Source: an uncultured Corynebacterium sp. (GTDB lineage Bacteria > Actinomycetota > Actinomycetes > Mycobacteriales > Mycobacteriaceae). Taken from it: a stretch of DNA of 43,296 bases. The translations under genes were made by a program, and so were the position numbers. The notes under the pieces are model-generated. The model was not told the origin of the DNA, ran no database searches, and worked only from the letters and a program-made list of their open reading frames with translations. The stretch is taken from positions 1 through 43,296 of the forward strand of contig NZ_CAMXWS010000018.1 in the NCBI RefSeq assembly GCF_947253065.1, given 5' to 3'. This document shows, piece by piece, positions 6,603-14,557 of this stretch. Position 1 is the first letter of the stretch, and every line of letters begins with the position of its first letter.

Positions 6603-7202
6603 TCACACCTCGCTTATCGACGGCGCCCCAAGCACCAGCGCCAATGCTGGGTTATCCCCAGGATTGATCATATGAAGCGTTCTCACGCCTTCATTGACAT
6701 ATCCCATGGTCTCAGGCTGCAACGAAATGTCTTCGAGATATAGCTCCTGATCGACCGAAAGTACCGCATGAGCGAGTGAAGAATCAATCACAAAAACGAA
6801 TTCCTCGTGTGGTTTGATCCGCAATTCTGCGGCGATGACGGAGCCCGGAAAATCGACTGGGGACGACTGGCCAAAGATGGAGCCAGCGAACACACGAGCC
6901 TCGCCGGCCTCCACGCCGTTGAAGCCAGTGAGCGTGAACGGCTCCGGCGAAAATGCATCGAAGTGCTCCGTTCGCTCCCCCGAGATGCCGAGCAGCACAC
7001 TGCGTCGCTCGGTATTCTTCGCGCCAAAAAACAGACGACCGGGATGCTGACTATCGGTGAGCTCCCACGTGATCGCAGTGTTGCCAGGCTCCGGACGGCT
7101 GCCCACTGAGTGCCACGCACCTGGGCCGATCGGAGTGTTCAACGGCAGAGGGCGGACATCCACGTCTGCAGCACCGGGGCGACGTTCATGCGGGGTGGTC
7201 AT
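6603..7202 (-). CDS. Pirin-like cupin-family protein (divergent)
   Basis: A 199-residue protein from ATG 7202. Residues 100-195 resemble the C-terminal half of pirins: ARVFAGSIFGQSSPV, then an LRIKPHEEFVFVIDSS strand pair, a short VLSVDQELYLEDISL barrel strand, and NPALALVLGAP. The N-terminal half has GPGAWHSVGSRPEPGNTAITWELTD and lacks the HPHRGFET metal-binding motif of classical pirins, so catalysis of the quercetinase type is doubtful. It lies 19 bases downstream of the MFS gene on the same strand and is probably co-transcribed with it. The family call is tentative and the role unknown. Confidence 0.5.
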   Translation of the reverse strand: MTTPHERRPGAADVDVRPLPLNTPIGPGAWHSVGSRPEPGNTAITWELTDSQHPGRLFFGAKNTERRSVLLGISGERTEHFDAFSPEPFTLTGFNGVEAGEARVFAGSIFGQSSPVDFPGSVIAAELRIKPHEEFVFVIDSSLAHAVLSVDQELYLEDISLQPETMGYVNEGVRTLHMINPGDNPALALVLGAPSISEV

Positions 7203-7221
7203 GAGCCAAAGGCTACATGAG

Positions 7222-8415
7222 CTAGCGCAGCAAGGGGCGCGCGCGGAAGCTCAATTCCGCAGCGGCAAGCGCACCGAGCACAGCAGTGATGAGGAGGGTG
7301 CCGGGGAAGAAGCCAGCGTCGACAGGAATAGCGCCGATCGCCGAGCCACTAGCGATACCCACCTGGAAGGTGACCACGTAGATCGAAGAAGCACGATTCT
7401 GGTTCGCATTACCGGCGAACAGGAAGACCGTGGTGGCCACGGTAGGAAGTCCACCACCGGCGAGACCGAGGAAGGCCACGACGAGGACGGCGAGAATGAA
7501 GCCCAGAACATAGGATCCGCTGGTCGCGGTGAGGGCGACTGCGCCGGTGAGGCCCGCCAACACGATCAAGCCGGCGCCAACGACATTCATGCGGATCATG
7601 CGGCGATCCGCGCGACGTCCAGCGGAGAGCACACCGACGATGCCGAAGATGCCGTACGCGGCCAAGCCGATAGCCACAAAGGACATACCGGCGGTGTGCT
7701 GAATGAACAAGCCAAGGTAGGTGTAGCTGCAGAACAATGCGGTGATGACCAGGGCGAGGTACACAACCAATGCAGGAAGTGCAGAACGCTTCTGCTCCCC
7801 CTGCTTCTTGCCCGCCGGCGGGATAGCAGGCATCGAGGGCAGCAGGTAGAACAGCAAAACGAAAGACAAAGCCACAAAGGCACCAAGAATCCACGTGGCA
7901 TTACGCCAGCCGAACGCCCCGCCAAGCAGTGTGGTCAAGGGGGAACCGATCACCAATGCCATCGTCGATCCCAGGGAGACCACTGCGACTGCCTTGCCGG
8001 TCATGCCGGAAGGAGCCAGACGTGCAGCCATCGGGTTCACCAACGACCAGAACAGCCCGTGCGTGAGAGCCGCGCAGACACGGCCGATCACCAATACCCA
8101 ATAGCTCGTCGCGGTGGCCTGCAAGACAATGCCACCGAGCAGGAAGACAAGGGTGGCCATGAACACCGGTTTCCGGTCCAGGCGTCTGGTCACCTCCATC
8201 AGCGGAATGGTCACCACAGCGACAATGGAGGCGTAGACCGTCATGAGAAGTCCCACTTGGCCCTCACTCACACCCAAGTCCTGAGACATTGGAGTGATCA
8301 GGCCAACGGCGAACATCTCAAAGGTGACATACACGAACGCCGCGAAACCCATCGCCGACAGCGGAAGATATGGAAACGGCGGTTTAGCTGCCGATGCTGA
8401 TGCTTGAGTAACCAC
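7222..8415 (-). CDS. MFS transporter, DHA1/AraJ-type exporter
   Basis: A 397-residue protein with twelve predicted membrane helices, starting at GTG 8415. The first loop has LDRKPVFMATL (MFS motif A region) after TVYASIVAVVTIPLMEVTRRL, and helix 4 has VIGRVCAALTHGLFWSLVNPMAARLAP, typical of the AraJ/YdhP arabinose-efflux-like branch that is driven by the proton gradient. The substrate cannot be read from sequence; members export sugars, drugs or small metabolites. The pirin-like gene follows by 19 bases. Upstream, the 120-base gap to the divergent YwaF-like gene holds an interrupted inverted repeat (8429-8440 with 8454-8462). Confidence 0.8.
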   Translation of the reverse strand: MVTQASASAAKPPFPYLPLSAMGFAAFVYVTFEMFAVGLITPMSQDLGVSEGQVGLLMTVYASIVAVVTIPLMEVTRRLDRKPVFMATLVFLLGGIVLQATATSYWVLVIGRVCAALTHGLFWSLVNPMAARLAPSGMTGKAVAVVSLGSTMALVIGSPLTTLLGGAFGWRNATWILGAFVALSFVLLFYLLPSMPAIPPAGKKQGEQKRSALPALVVYLALVITALFCSYTYLGLFIQHTAGMSFVAIGLAAYGIFGIVGVLSAGRRADRRMIRMNVVGAGLIVLAGLTGAVALTATSGSYVLGFILAVLVVAFLGLAGGGLPTVATTVFLFAGNANQNRASSIYVVTFQVGIASGSAIGAIPVDAGFFPGTLLITAVLGALAAAELSFRARPLLR

Positions 8416-8428
8416 GAGTCCACGCTAA

Positions 8429-8462
8429 GCCTCTCCTTCCGCTCACGCGAAATGGAAGAGGC
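8429..8462. promoter_or_regulatory. Interrupted inverted repeat in the divergent promoter gap
   Basis: GCCTCTCCTTCC (8429-8440) is mirrored by GGAAGAGGC (8454-8462) with a 2-base bulge. It sits between the divergent MFS and YwaF-like genes and could be an operator or a 5' UTR hairpin of either. Confidence 0.3.
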
Positions 8463-8535
8463 GAATTAGTTTCTGCTTCGAGCGTTTAGCGCAAGTGGTA
8501 AAACATTAGAAGATTCTCGGCAGCATGGAGATGAA

Positions 8536-9270
8536 ATGGCCTACCAACCCGCCCCGTGGACTTCGAAGCACACGGGCCAGACGTACCCCACGATCACGCA
8601 GTACGACCAGAAGCACTTGGCGCTCATGGTCTTCTTCATCATGCTGTGCGGGATTCTCGTCGTCGCGGTGAAGCAGTTGCCGGGTTCGGTGGTCAAGGCT
8701 TCGCGCAAGGTAGCCGGGGCGATCATGGGGATCATCACATTCGCCTATTTCGTGTGGGTGCTCAACCCGAAGCGACTGGTGTGGGATGAGACAGCGCCAT
8801 TCCACATCACCGATGCTTTGCGCGTGATCACTCCCCTGGCACTGGGCACGGGCAATCCCACGGCGACGGCGATCAGCTACTACTGGGGGCTGTTCCTCAA
8901 CCCGATGGCGATCTTCTTCCCTGACATGGCATTCGTACAGGACAACAGGAAGCTGCAGGAGATCGCCTACTGGTACTTCCATATCGCAGCCAGTGTTGTG
9001 CCTGTGGTGCTCACCTTCGGGTTGGGGTACCGGCCGAGTTGGAAAGATTTCCGCATGGTCACGGGCGTGACCTTGGCGTGGGCGGCATTCGCATCGGCGA
9101 TGAATAAGCGCACCGGAGGCAATTACATGTTCGTGGCCGATCACCCGCGTGGCTGGTCACCGCTGCAGCTCTTTGGCCGGTGGCCCTGGTACTTGGTGGT
9201 TGTCGGCCCCGGCGTGATCGGCGCTTTCGCTCTGCTTACCGTTGTGTGGAAGCTGCCGGCAGACCGCTAA
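8536..9270 (+). CDS. YwaF/TMEM164-like (TIGR02206) integral membrane protein
   Basis: A 244-residue membrane protein starting at ATG 8536, with GGAG at 8527-8530. About seven hydrophobic segments are visible. Family landmarks are APFHITDALRVITPLAL near residue 88, where Bacillus YwaF-type proteins carry an LPFHLC-like motif, a YYWGLFLNPMAIFFPD loop near 115, a WYFHIAAS segment near 148, and NYMFVADHP near 196. Eukaryotic TMEM164 homologues act as acyltransferases on ether phospholipids. The Cys usually found after the first His is absent here, so the same chemistry should not be assumed. Its 3' end overlaps the convergent nnr gene by 35 bases. Confidence 0.7.
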   Translation: MAYQPAPWTSKHTGQTYPTITQYDQKHLALMVFFIMLCGILVVAVKQLPGSVVKASRKVAGAIMGIITFAYFVWVLNPKRLVWDETAPFHITDALRVITPLALGTGNPTATAISYYWGLFLNPMAIFFPDMAFVQDNRKLQEIAYWYFHIAASVVPVVLTFGLGYRPSWKDFRMVTGVTLAWAAFASAMNKRTGGNYMFVADHPRGWSPLQLFGRWPWYLVVVGPGVIGAFALLTVVWKLPADR

Positions 9271-10822
9271 AGGTATTCAACTTCGCCGTTGCGGCGGGCA
9301 CTGCGCGGGCGATTGCGCTCGCATGAGTGGGGCCTGGTCCATATTCGGTCTGTGTGGCGAGTGCACTGGCGACAGCGTGAATGACAACGGGCTGAGTATC
9401 ACTCAGGAAGGCATCATTTCCCCAGCGTGCAGCGGTCATAGCCAGGTGAGCGCCTGTGATTCCGGCGAGCACATCACCTGAGCCAGGGGTCGCTGCCCAC
9501 GAAGTCCCGGCATCCACGATCGAATCGTGCGAGTCTTTGCGTGGATTAACCATGATGGTGCTGCGTCCCTTGCGCAGGATCATGCAGTTGATTGCTTCGG
9601 CCAAGGCACGGGTTTCAGCAAGACGATCAGTGGTTTCCAGTCCCGCGGCATCACGGAGGCGCGCGAATTCACCATCGTGCGGGGTGAGCATGGTCTGTGC
9701 AGAGCGAGTACGCAAGAGCTCGCGCAGCTCGGGGTCGAGGGAGAGAAGGGTGATGCCGTCGGCGTCGATAAGCAAAGGCTCCTCACGGCCGAGCAAATAA
9801 GCGAGCTCGCTGCTCGCTGTGCTGCCGGTGCCCACACCCGGGCCGAAAACCCACGCTTGTACGCGGCCAGTGTCTTCGAGTTTTTCAGTGACTACTGCCT
9901 CGGGGTGCGCCCGCACGACCTCAAGCGCTTGGGGGCCGGTGTAGCGGACCATCGACGGGGTCGCGTGAACAGCGCCTGTGGTGCACAGGATCGCCGCGCC
10001 GGGATATGTGTCACTACCAGCACGAATCCCCACAACACCACCACTGTACTTGTCATCGTGAAAGCGCGGTTCCAGGCCAGGAACATTGGTCCGGGTCAGT
10101 CGCTCGAGGCTGTCTGGCCAGCCATGGGCATCATTCACGGCGCGAGAGAGTAACGCGGCGGCATTGAGAGGCGAAAGGTTCTCGCTGATGGATCCGCCAT
10201 TGGTCAAGTGCGGGTCCGCGAGCAACTGGATCCCGCACTCTGGGGCGAGGCCGTGGGCAAGACGCCAACCACCGAAAGTGACCGTTGCATCGGCGATGAC
10301 GTGAAACTCGCCTTTCTCGCCGGTATCAGCCGCGATTCCAGATGGGACATCGACGGCGAGCACGTGCGCATACCAATCGGCGAGACCAGCAATGACCTGG
10401 CCCGTTTGTTCGTCGAGACTGCCTGCACCCCCCAGGCCAGTCAGCCCGTCAATAGCGAAGCGGTAGTCGCGCAGATCTTCTGGTGCCGCCTTGAGCACGG
10501 TGCCACCAGCATTACGGAATGTCTCCAATGCCGGCTCGTGAGCACTCCCCCATGCCAGCCACGCATCCACAGGGTGACCAGCCAGCGCGAGCTCCGCGCC
10601 GGCATACAGCGCATCACCACCATTGCCGCCCTTGCCAACAAGCAGCAGCGACTTGGGGTTCTGGCGCATGAACGCTAATGGATCAGGCCAGGTCAGCATC
10701 GCCTCGGCTGCCTCAAAAACAGCGTGGGCAGCCGACTTCATCAACTCATCCGGGACAGCCTGCGCATCCAAAAGAGGCTTCTCGGCCGCACGGATCTGAT
10801 CAGCTGTATACGCATAACCCAT
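9236..10822 (-). CDS. nnr: Bifunctional NAD(P)HX epimerase/dehydratase
   Basis: A 528-residue two-domain repair enzyme. The N-terminal YjeF_N domain (about 1-215) epimerises damaged hydrated NAD(P)H and has LLVGKGGNGGDALYAG near residue 59. The C-terminal ribokinase-like domain (about 225-515) is the ADP-dependent dehydratase, with VFGPGVGTG, a TPHDGEFARL motif and GSGDVLAGITGA. Together they restore NAD(P)H in the cytoplasm. ATG 10822 (MGYAYTADQIRAAE) was chosen over the GTG three codons upstream because GTGGGA can act as its ribosome site. It starts about 25 bases after the response-regulator gene on the same strand, so read-through from the two-component operon is likely. It overlaps the 3' end of the YwaF-like gene. 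Confidence 0.9.
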   Translation of the reverse strand: MGYAYTADQIRAAEKPLLDAQAVPDELMKSAAHAVFEAAEAMLTWPDPLAFMRQNPKSLLLVGKGGNGGDALYAGAELALAGHPVDAWLAWGSAHEPALETFRNAGGTVLKAAPEDLRDYRFAIDGLTGLGGAGSLDEQTGQVIAGLADWYAHVLAVDVPSGIAADTGEKGEFHVIADATVTFGGWRLAHGLAPECGIQLLADPHLTNGGSISENLSPLNAAALLSRAVNDAHGWPDSLERLTRTNVPGLEPRFHDDKYSGGVVGIRAGSDTYPGAAILCTTGAVHATPSMVRYTGPQALEVVRAHPEAVVTEKLEDTGRVQAWVFGPGVGTGSTASSELAYLLGREEPLLIDADGITLLSLDPELRELLRTRSAQTMLTPHDGEFARLRDAAGLETTDRLAETRALAEAINCMILRKGRSTIMVNPRKDSHDSIVDAGTSWAATPGSGDVLAGITGAHLAMTAARWGNDAFLSDTQPVVIHAVASALATQTEYGPGPTHASAIARAVPAATAKLNTFSGLPAASTQR

Positions 10823-10847
10823 GGGTCCCACGGTAGCGATTTAGCTA

Positions 10848-11453
10848 TTAGATGATGCGCTTCTCCCGCGCCACAGTGATTGCCGCGGTGCGGTTGTCCA
10901 CGCCGAGCTTGCTGTAAATGTGCACCAAGTGCGTCTTCACTGTCGCAGCGGAGATGAACAGTTTGGCTGCGATATCGCGGTTCGATGCACCCGTTGCCAA
11001 AGCTTCCAGGATCTGGATCTCCCGGGCGCTCAATGCCACATCAGGCCTGGTGAGACGCTCAGCGAGCACATTCGCCACCTGTGGTGACAAGGTGCGCTCG
11101 CCCTTCGCAGCGGCAAGCACCGCAGCACGAAGATCCTCCTCCGGCGCGTCCTTGAGAACATAACCCAAAGCACCCGCTTCCATCGCACCGACGACATCGG
11201 CCTGCGTGTCATAGGTAGTCAAGATCAGTACTGGCGGGCCACCAGCAGCCTGCAGTTTTTGAGCGACCTCAATACCGGTGACGGTAGGCATCTGGATATC
11301 AGTCACCACCACATCCACGTCCGCGGGCAGTTCTTCAATCGCGGTGCCATCAGACCCTTGTGCGACGACCTCGATCTGACCATCGCTTTCCAGTACGGCG
11401 CGCAGGCCGGCGCGGACGACGGGGTGGTCGTCGATAAGCATGATGCGGACCAT
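10848..11453 (-). CDS. chrA: NarL/FixJ-family response regulator, probable ChrA
   Basis: A 201-residue regulator. The receiver domain (about 1-120) has acidic residues D8-D9, the phosphoacceptor D52 in VVTDIQMP, a conserved Thr in LILTTYD, and Lys in YVLKDA. The LuxR-type helix-turn-helix lies at about 140-195 (LSAREIQILEALATGASNRDIAAKLFIS). Its start overlaps the kinase stop by one base (TGATG), so translation is coupled. The pair is divergent from an ABC exporter operon, the arrangement of chrSA and hrtBA in C. diphtheriae and C. glutamicum, where haem activates ChrS and ChrA induces the exporter. ChrA identity rests on this context; HrrA is the main alternative. Confidence 0.75.
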   Translation of the reverse strand: MVRIMLIDDHPVVRAGLRAVLESDGQIEVVAQGSDGTAIEELPADVDVVVTDIQMPTVTGIEVAQKLQAAGGPPVLILTTYDTQADVVGAMEAGALGYVLKDAPEEDLRAAVLAAAKGERTLSPQVANVLAERLTRPDVALSAREIQILEALATGASNRDIAAKLFISAATVKTHLVHIYSKLGVDNRTAAITVAREKRII

Positions 11454-12607
11454 CAGTCCTCCAGAGGGATTCGTGCCGCGAGCACTGTGCCGCGCGGCGA
11501 GGTTTCAAGTTCGAGCGTGCCACCGACTTCCGCGAGCCGCGCGCGCAGGCCAGTCAGCCCGTGGCCCTCAGGGCGCTTGACGCCCAAGCCGTCGTCGAAG
11601 ACGTCCACCGTGGCGACATTACCGAGTTTTTCCACAGTGACCACCGCTTTGCGCGCCTGCGAATGACGCACAATATTGCTCACGCCCTCACGCACGACAC
11701 GTTCAACCACATCAGCGGCCGTGCCCGTGATCGCATCCGCATCGTCAGCGATGAGCGTGAGTTCAAACGGCGCATCAATCGCGCGTTGCCTACTGCGTGC
11801 CGACGCCGCGACCGCCCCAAGCCGCTCCCCCAACGGGGCCGATTCAGGCGAGTTCGCGGAGACAAAACGCCGTGCCTCCGCCAGGTTCTCGCTGGCAGTA
11901 TCCACGATCGTGCCCAAGATCTCCTCCGCCTTGTCCAGCCTCACCGGTTCCTTGGACGCGACATGCCCATGCGCCACTCGGCCGAAGAGCACGATGCTGC
12001 TCAAGCCTTGCGCCATGGTGTCGTGCACCTCGCGCGCCAAACGTGTGCGTTCCTGCAGCGCGCCCGCCTGGTACTGGCTTTCCGCCAATTCCATCTGCGT
12101 AGCTTCCAGCCGGGCAGCGATGTGCTTGTAATGCTCGGCCTCTGCGTGAAGTGCCTGATAAGCGAAGCTGGCCACGATCGCGACCAGCGTGCCGATCGTC
12201 GGCCCGATGATCCCAGCAATGCCCGATTCCGGTGCCATCACCGACACCGTGAATGCGCCCGCGGCCAGCGACGCGGTGATTCCCAGAGGCGCCGGCAACA
12301 GGTAGCACGCGATCATCACCAGCGGGAACTCCAGCCACGCGAATGTCGGGGAAGACCACACCAATGCAACCCAGAAGGCAGCCACGACCCCGAGCCACGC
12401 CCAACTAGCGGAGCGTGGAATCGATTTACCGCGGTGATGCAACACAGTTCCGGCCAGGTAGAGCGCCGAAAACGCGACTGCCAAGCACACCGTGAGCGCA
12501 GGCACGCGTGAATCATTGATGCTGAGCAACCCGACAAGGAGCAGCAGCGCGACGAGCACATGAAGGCTCACGCGCAGGAAAGCAAGGATATGGCTGGTGG
12601 TTCTCAC
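11453..12607 (-). CDS. chrS: Sensor histidine kinase, probable haem sensor ChrS
   Basis: A 384-residue membrane kinase starting at GTG 12607. The first 150 residues hold about six hydrophobic helices with very short loops, so the sensing is probably within the membrane, as in ChrS. A linker helix follows, then the HisKA_3 dimerisation box ERTRLAREVHDTMAQGLSS with phosphoacceptor H195. The HATPase_c domain ends the protein, with VREGVSNIVRHS (N box), VFDDGLGVKRPEGHGLTGLRARL (G boxes) and RGTVLAARIPL. It phosphorylates the adjacent response regulator. The haem ligand is inferred from gene context, not from a visible motif. Confidence 0.75.
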   Translation of the reverse strand: MRTTSHILAFLRVSLHVLVALLLLVGLLSINDSRVPALTVCLAVAFSALYLAGTVLHHRGKSIPRSASWAWLGVVAAFWVALVWSSPTFAWLEFPLVMIACYLLPAPLGITASLAAGAFTVSVMAPESGIAGIIGPTIGTLVAIVASFAYQALHAEAEHYKHIAARLEATQMELAESQYQAGALQERTRLAREVHDTMAQGLSSIVLFGRVAHGHVASKEPVRLDKAEEILGTIVDTASENLAEARRFVSANSPESAPLGERLGAVAASARSRQRAIDAPFELTLIADDADAITGTAADVVERVVREGVSNIVRHSQARKAVVTVEKLGNVATVDVFDDGLGVKRPEGHGLTGLRARLAEVGGTLELETSPRGTVLAARIPLED

Positions 12608-12627
12608 AGTTATTCACCGTATCGGAC

Positions 12628-12639
12628 CACCCATGGGTG
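12628..12639. promoter_or_regulatory. Short perfect palindrome in the kinase-exporter gap
   Basis: CACCCATGGGTG is a 12-bp perfect palindrome, 21 bases upstream of the kinase start. It may be part of an operator shared with the larger palindrome next to it. Confidence 0.35.
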
Positions 12640-12645
12640 TACGCC

Positions 12646-12667
12646 CAATCAACCGATCGGTTGATTG
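12646..12667. promoter_or_regulatory. Perfect 22-bp palindrome, candidate operator
   Basis: The half-site CAATCAACCGA is followed directly by its reverse complement, giving an uninterrupted 22-bp palindrome centred between the kinase start and the permease start (56 bases to the latter). A dimeric regulator bound here could control both directions. ChrA is the obvious candidate; a TetR-type factor is possible. Confidence 0.55.
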
Positions 12668-12723
12668 ATAAATCGCCCTCTCTCCCGATGTGTGATGACC
12701 TGCAAAAACATGAGAATTGAATC

Positions 12724-13713
12724 ATGTTTGTTGCACTGAGAGATTTGCTGAATGCCAAAGGGCGCTTCGGCCTGATCGCGGGCGTGGTCGCACTAGTGAC
12801 CTTCCTCGTGGTTATGCTCACCGGCCTTACCTCCGGCCTGGGCAAGCAGAACACCTCTGCGCTCGAAGCCCTCGACCCCGCTGCCGTGACTTTCGACGGC
12901 GCGGATAACCAGTCCTACACCACTTCCCGCATCGCCCACGCCGATGAGGGAACCACCCCGTTGGGCACCGGCCAGACCCTGATGACGCGTGCGGACGGCA
13001 CGGAAGATTCCGTCGCGGTCTTGGGCCTCCCGTCCGGCACCACGCTGCCTACCGGCCAGGTCTTGGGCGATGACGCGATCGCATCCGAGGCGCTCAAGCT
13101 TTCCGACGGCGAGTCCATTACCGTCGGCGGCGCCCCCGTCACGGTGGCTGAGCAGGCCGAAGATCTGTACTTCGCCCACTCCCCTGTTCTATGGGTCCCG
13201 ACCAAGACCTGGCAGGCTGCCATGCACACCGAGGCAGTCGGCACGGTGATGCTGTCTGACAACAAGGACACTGCCCCGGAAGGGTCTGTGTCTTTGAAGG
13301 ACTCGTTTGATGCGCTGCCTGCGTACTCTTCCGAGCAGGGCTCGCTGAAGATGATTCAGGGCTTCCTCTACCTCATTTCCGCGCTGGTCACCGTCGCATT
13401 CTTGAGCGTGTGGACAGCACAGCGCACCCGCGATCTGTCCATCCTCAAGGCCATCGGTGCTTCCAACCGCTACCTGCTCAAAGACAGCATCGGCCAGGCC
13501 GCCCTCATCCTCGCCCTTGGTGCTCTGGTGGGCACCGCCCTCGCCGCTGGTCTGGGCGCACTGGCTGCGAATGTCGCACCATTCGTGCTCACCCCAGCGA
13601 GCGTGATCTTGCCCGCCGTAGCCATCTGGATTCTCGGCATGGGCGGTGCTGCCCTGGCTACTCGTTCAATTTCCCGCGTTGACCCGCAACTCGCACTTGG
13701 AGGTGCAGCTTAA
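12724..13713 (+). CDS. hrtB: FtsX-type ABC permease, probable haem exporter HrtB
   Basis: A 329-residue permease of the MacB/FtsX type starting at ATG 12724. One membrane helix lies at about 17-38, followed by a roughly 170-residue extracellular domain and three C-terminal helices (about 215-235, 260-285 and 290-312). The cytoplasmic coupling loop reads RTRDLSILKAIGASNRYLL, a signature of these permeases. HrtB dimers export haem from the membrane with HrtA as ATPase. The stop codon directly precedes the ATPase start. The divergent two-component system supports haem-induced expression, which is why HrtB is preferred to a general peptide or lipoprotein exporter. Confidence 0.75.
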   Translation: MFVALRDLLNAKGRFGLIAGVVALVTFLVVMLTGLTSGLGKQNTSALEALDPAAVTFDGADNQSYTTSRIAHADEGTTPLGTGQTLMTRADGTEDSVAVLGLPSGTTLPTGQVLGDDAIASEALKLSDGESITVGGAPVTVAEQAEDLYFAHSPVLWVPTKTWQAAMHTEAVGTVMLSDNKDTAPEGSVSLKDSFDALPAYSSEQGSLKMIQGFLYLISALVTVAFLSVWTAQRTRDLSILKAIGASNRYLLKDSIGQAALILALGALVGTALAAGLGALAANVAPFVLTPASVILPAVAIWILGMGGAALATRSISRVDPQLALGGAA

Positions 13714-14427
13714 ATGACCACCGCAACCGATATTCGCCGCACGTCCCACTCCTCTACCGGCGATGCTCCGGCACTGTCGATGCAGAACGTCACCGTCACC
13801 TACCCGGATGGTGATAGCCGGATCACCGCCCTGGACAATGCTTCCCTCTCGGCTGACCCGTGCACCGTCACCTTCGTCGTCGGTGCTTCCGGCTCTGGCA
13901 AGTCCACACTCCTTTCTGCAGCGGCCGGCCTGCTCACTCCCGATTCCGGTTCCGTGACAATCGCCGGTCAGCCGATCAGTGATGAGGTCCGCCTCAATCA
14001 CATCGGCATGGTTTTCCAGCAGCCGAACCTGATCGCATCGCTCACCGTCCGCGACCAGCTGCTGGTCACTGAGCACATTCGCGGTGTGCGTGGCAAGGCT
14101 CTCCGTGCGAAGAAGGCGCATGCGGATGACCTGCTCGAGCTCGTTGGCCTTGAAGGGCTTGGCGATCGCCGCATGCAGCAGCTCTCCGGCGGTCAGCGTC
14201 AACGCGTCGGCATCGCCCGTGCGCTCATGGGCGAACCAAGCCTCCTGCTTGCCGACGAACCCACCGCCGCCCTAGACACCAACCGCTCCCAGGAGATCAT
14301 CAAGCTCCTCCGCAATGTCACCGAGGAGCTCGGCCCGGCCTGCCTCATCGTCACCCACGAAACCGAGCTGATCGAAGACGGCGACCGCGTCATCGAAGTC
14401 TCCGACGGCCACGTCACAGAGGGCTAG
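13714..14427 (+). CDS. hrtA: ABC transporter ATPase, probable HrtA
   Basis: A 237-residue ATPase of the LolD/MacB class starting at ATG 13714, immediately after the permease stop. Walker A is GASGSGKST near residue 52, the Q loop is FQQPNLI, the signature is LSGGQRQRVGIARAL, and Walker B is LLADEPTAALD. The H loop is VTHE. It powers the adjacent FtsX-type permease. Upstream AGGTGC inside the end of the permease gene can act as ribosome site, so translation is coupled. The specific haem role is from context. Confidence 0.8.
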   Translation: MTTATDIRRTSHSSTGDAPALSMQNVTVTYPDGDSRITALDNASLSADPCTVTFVVGASGSGKSTLLSAAAGLLTPDSGSVTIAGQPISDEVRLNHIGMVFQQPNLIASLTVRDQLLVTEHIRGVRGKALRAKKAHADDLLELVGLEGLGDRRMQQLSGGQRQRVGIARALMGEPSLLLADEPTAALDTNRSQEIIKLLRNVTEELGPACLIVTHETELIEDGDRVIEVSDGHVTEG

Positions 14428-14452
14428 AAGAGCGCAACGCCCAGAAATCTCT

Positions 14453-14543
14453 AAATACCTATTCCAGGAAACCTATTCACAAGGTCACCATGTGTGGCCC
14501 GGCCCCGTTCACCTGGTGAATAGGTATCAAGGAATAGGTATTT
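14453..14543. repeat. Long imperfect inverted repeat between hrtA and nei
   Basis: The 28-base arm 14453-14480 is the reverse complement of 14516-14543 at 25 of 28 positions, with a 35-base loop. Each arm contains two copies of the unit CCTATTC (or GAATAGG), so four copies are present in total. The gap lies between convergent genes, so a bidirectional terminator is possible, but there is no long T-run on either side. It could equally be a small non-autonomous repeat or a protein-binding array. Confidence 0.6.
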
Positions 14544-14557
14544 GGCGTTTTAGGTGA

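Noticed and set aside
7057..8400. Long open frame (447 codons) opposite the MFS gene
   Set aside because: It is antisense to a clear twelve-helix transporter, is rich in Arg, His, Gln and Gly in a low-complexity way, and has no domain or ribosome site. It is a shadow of GC-rich codon use.
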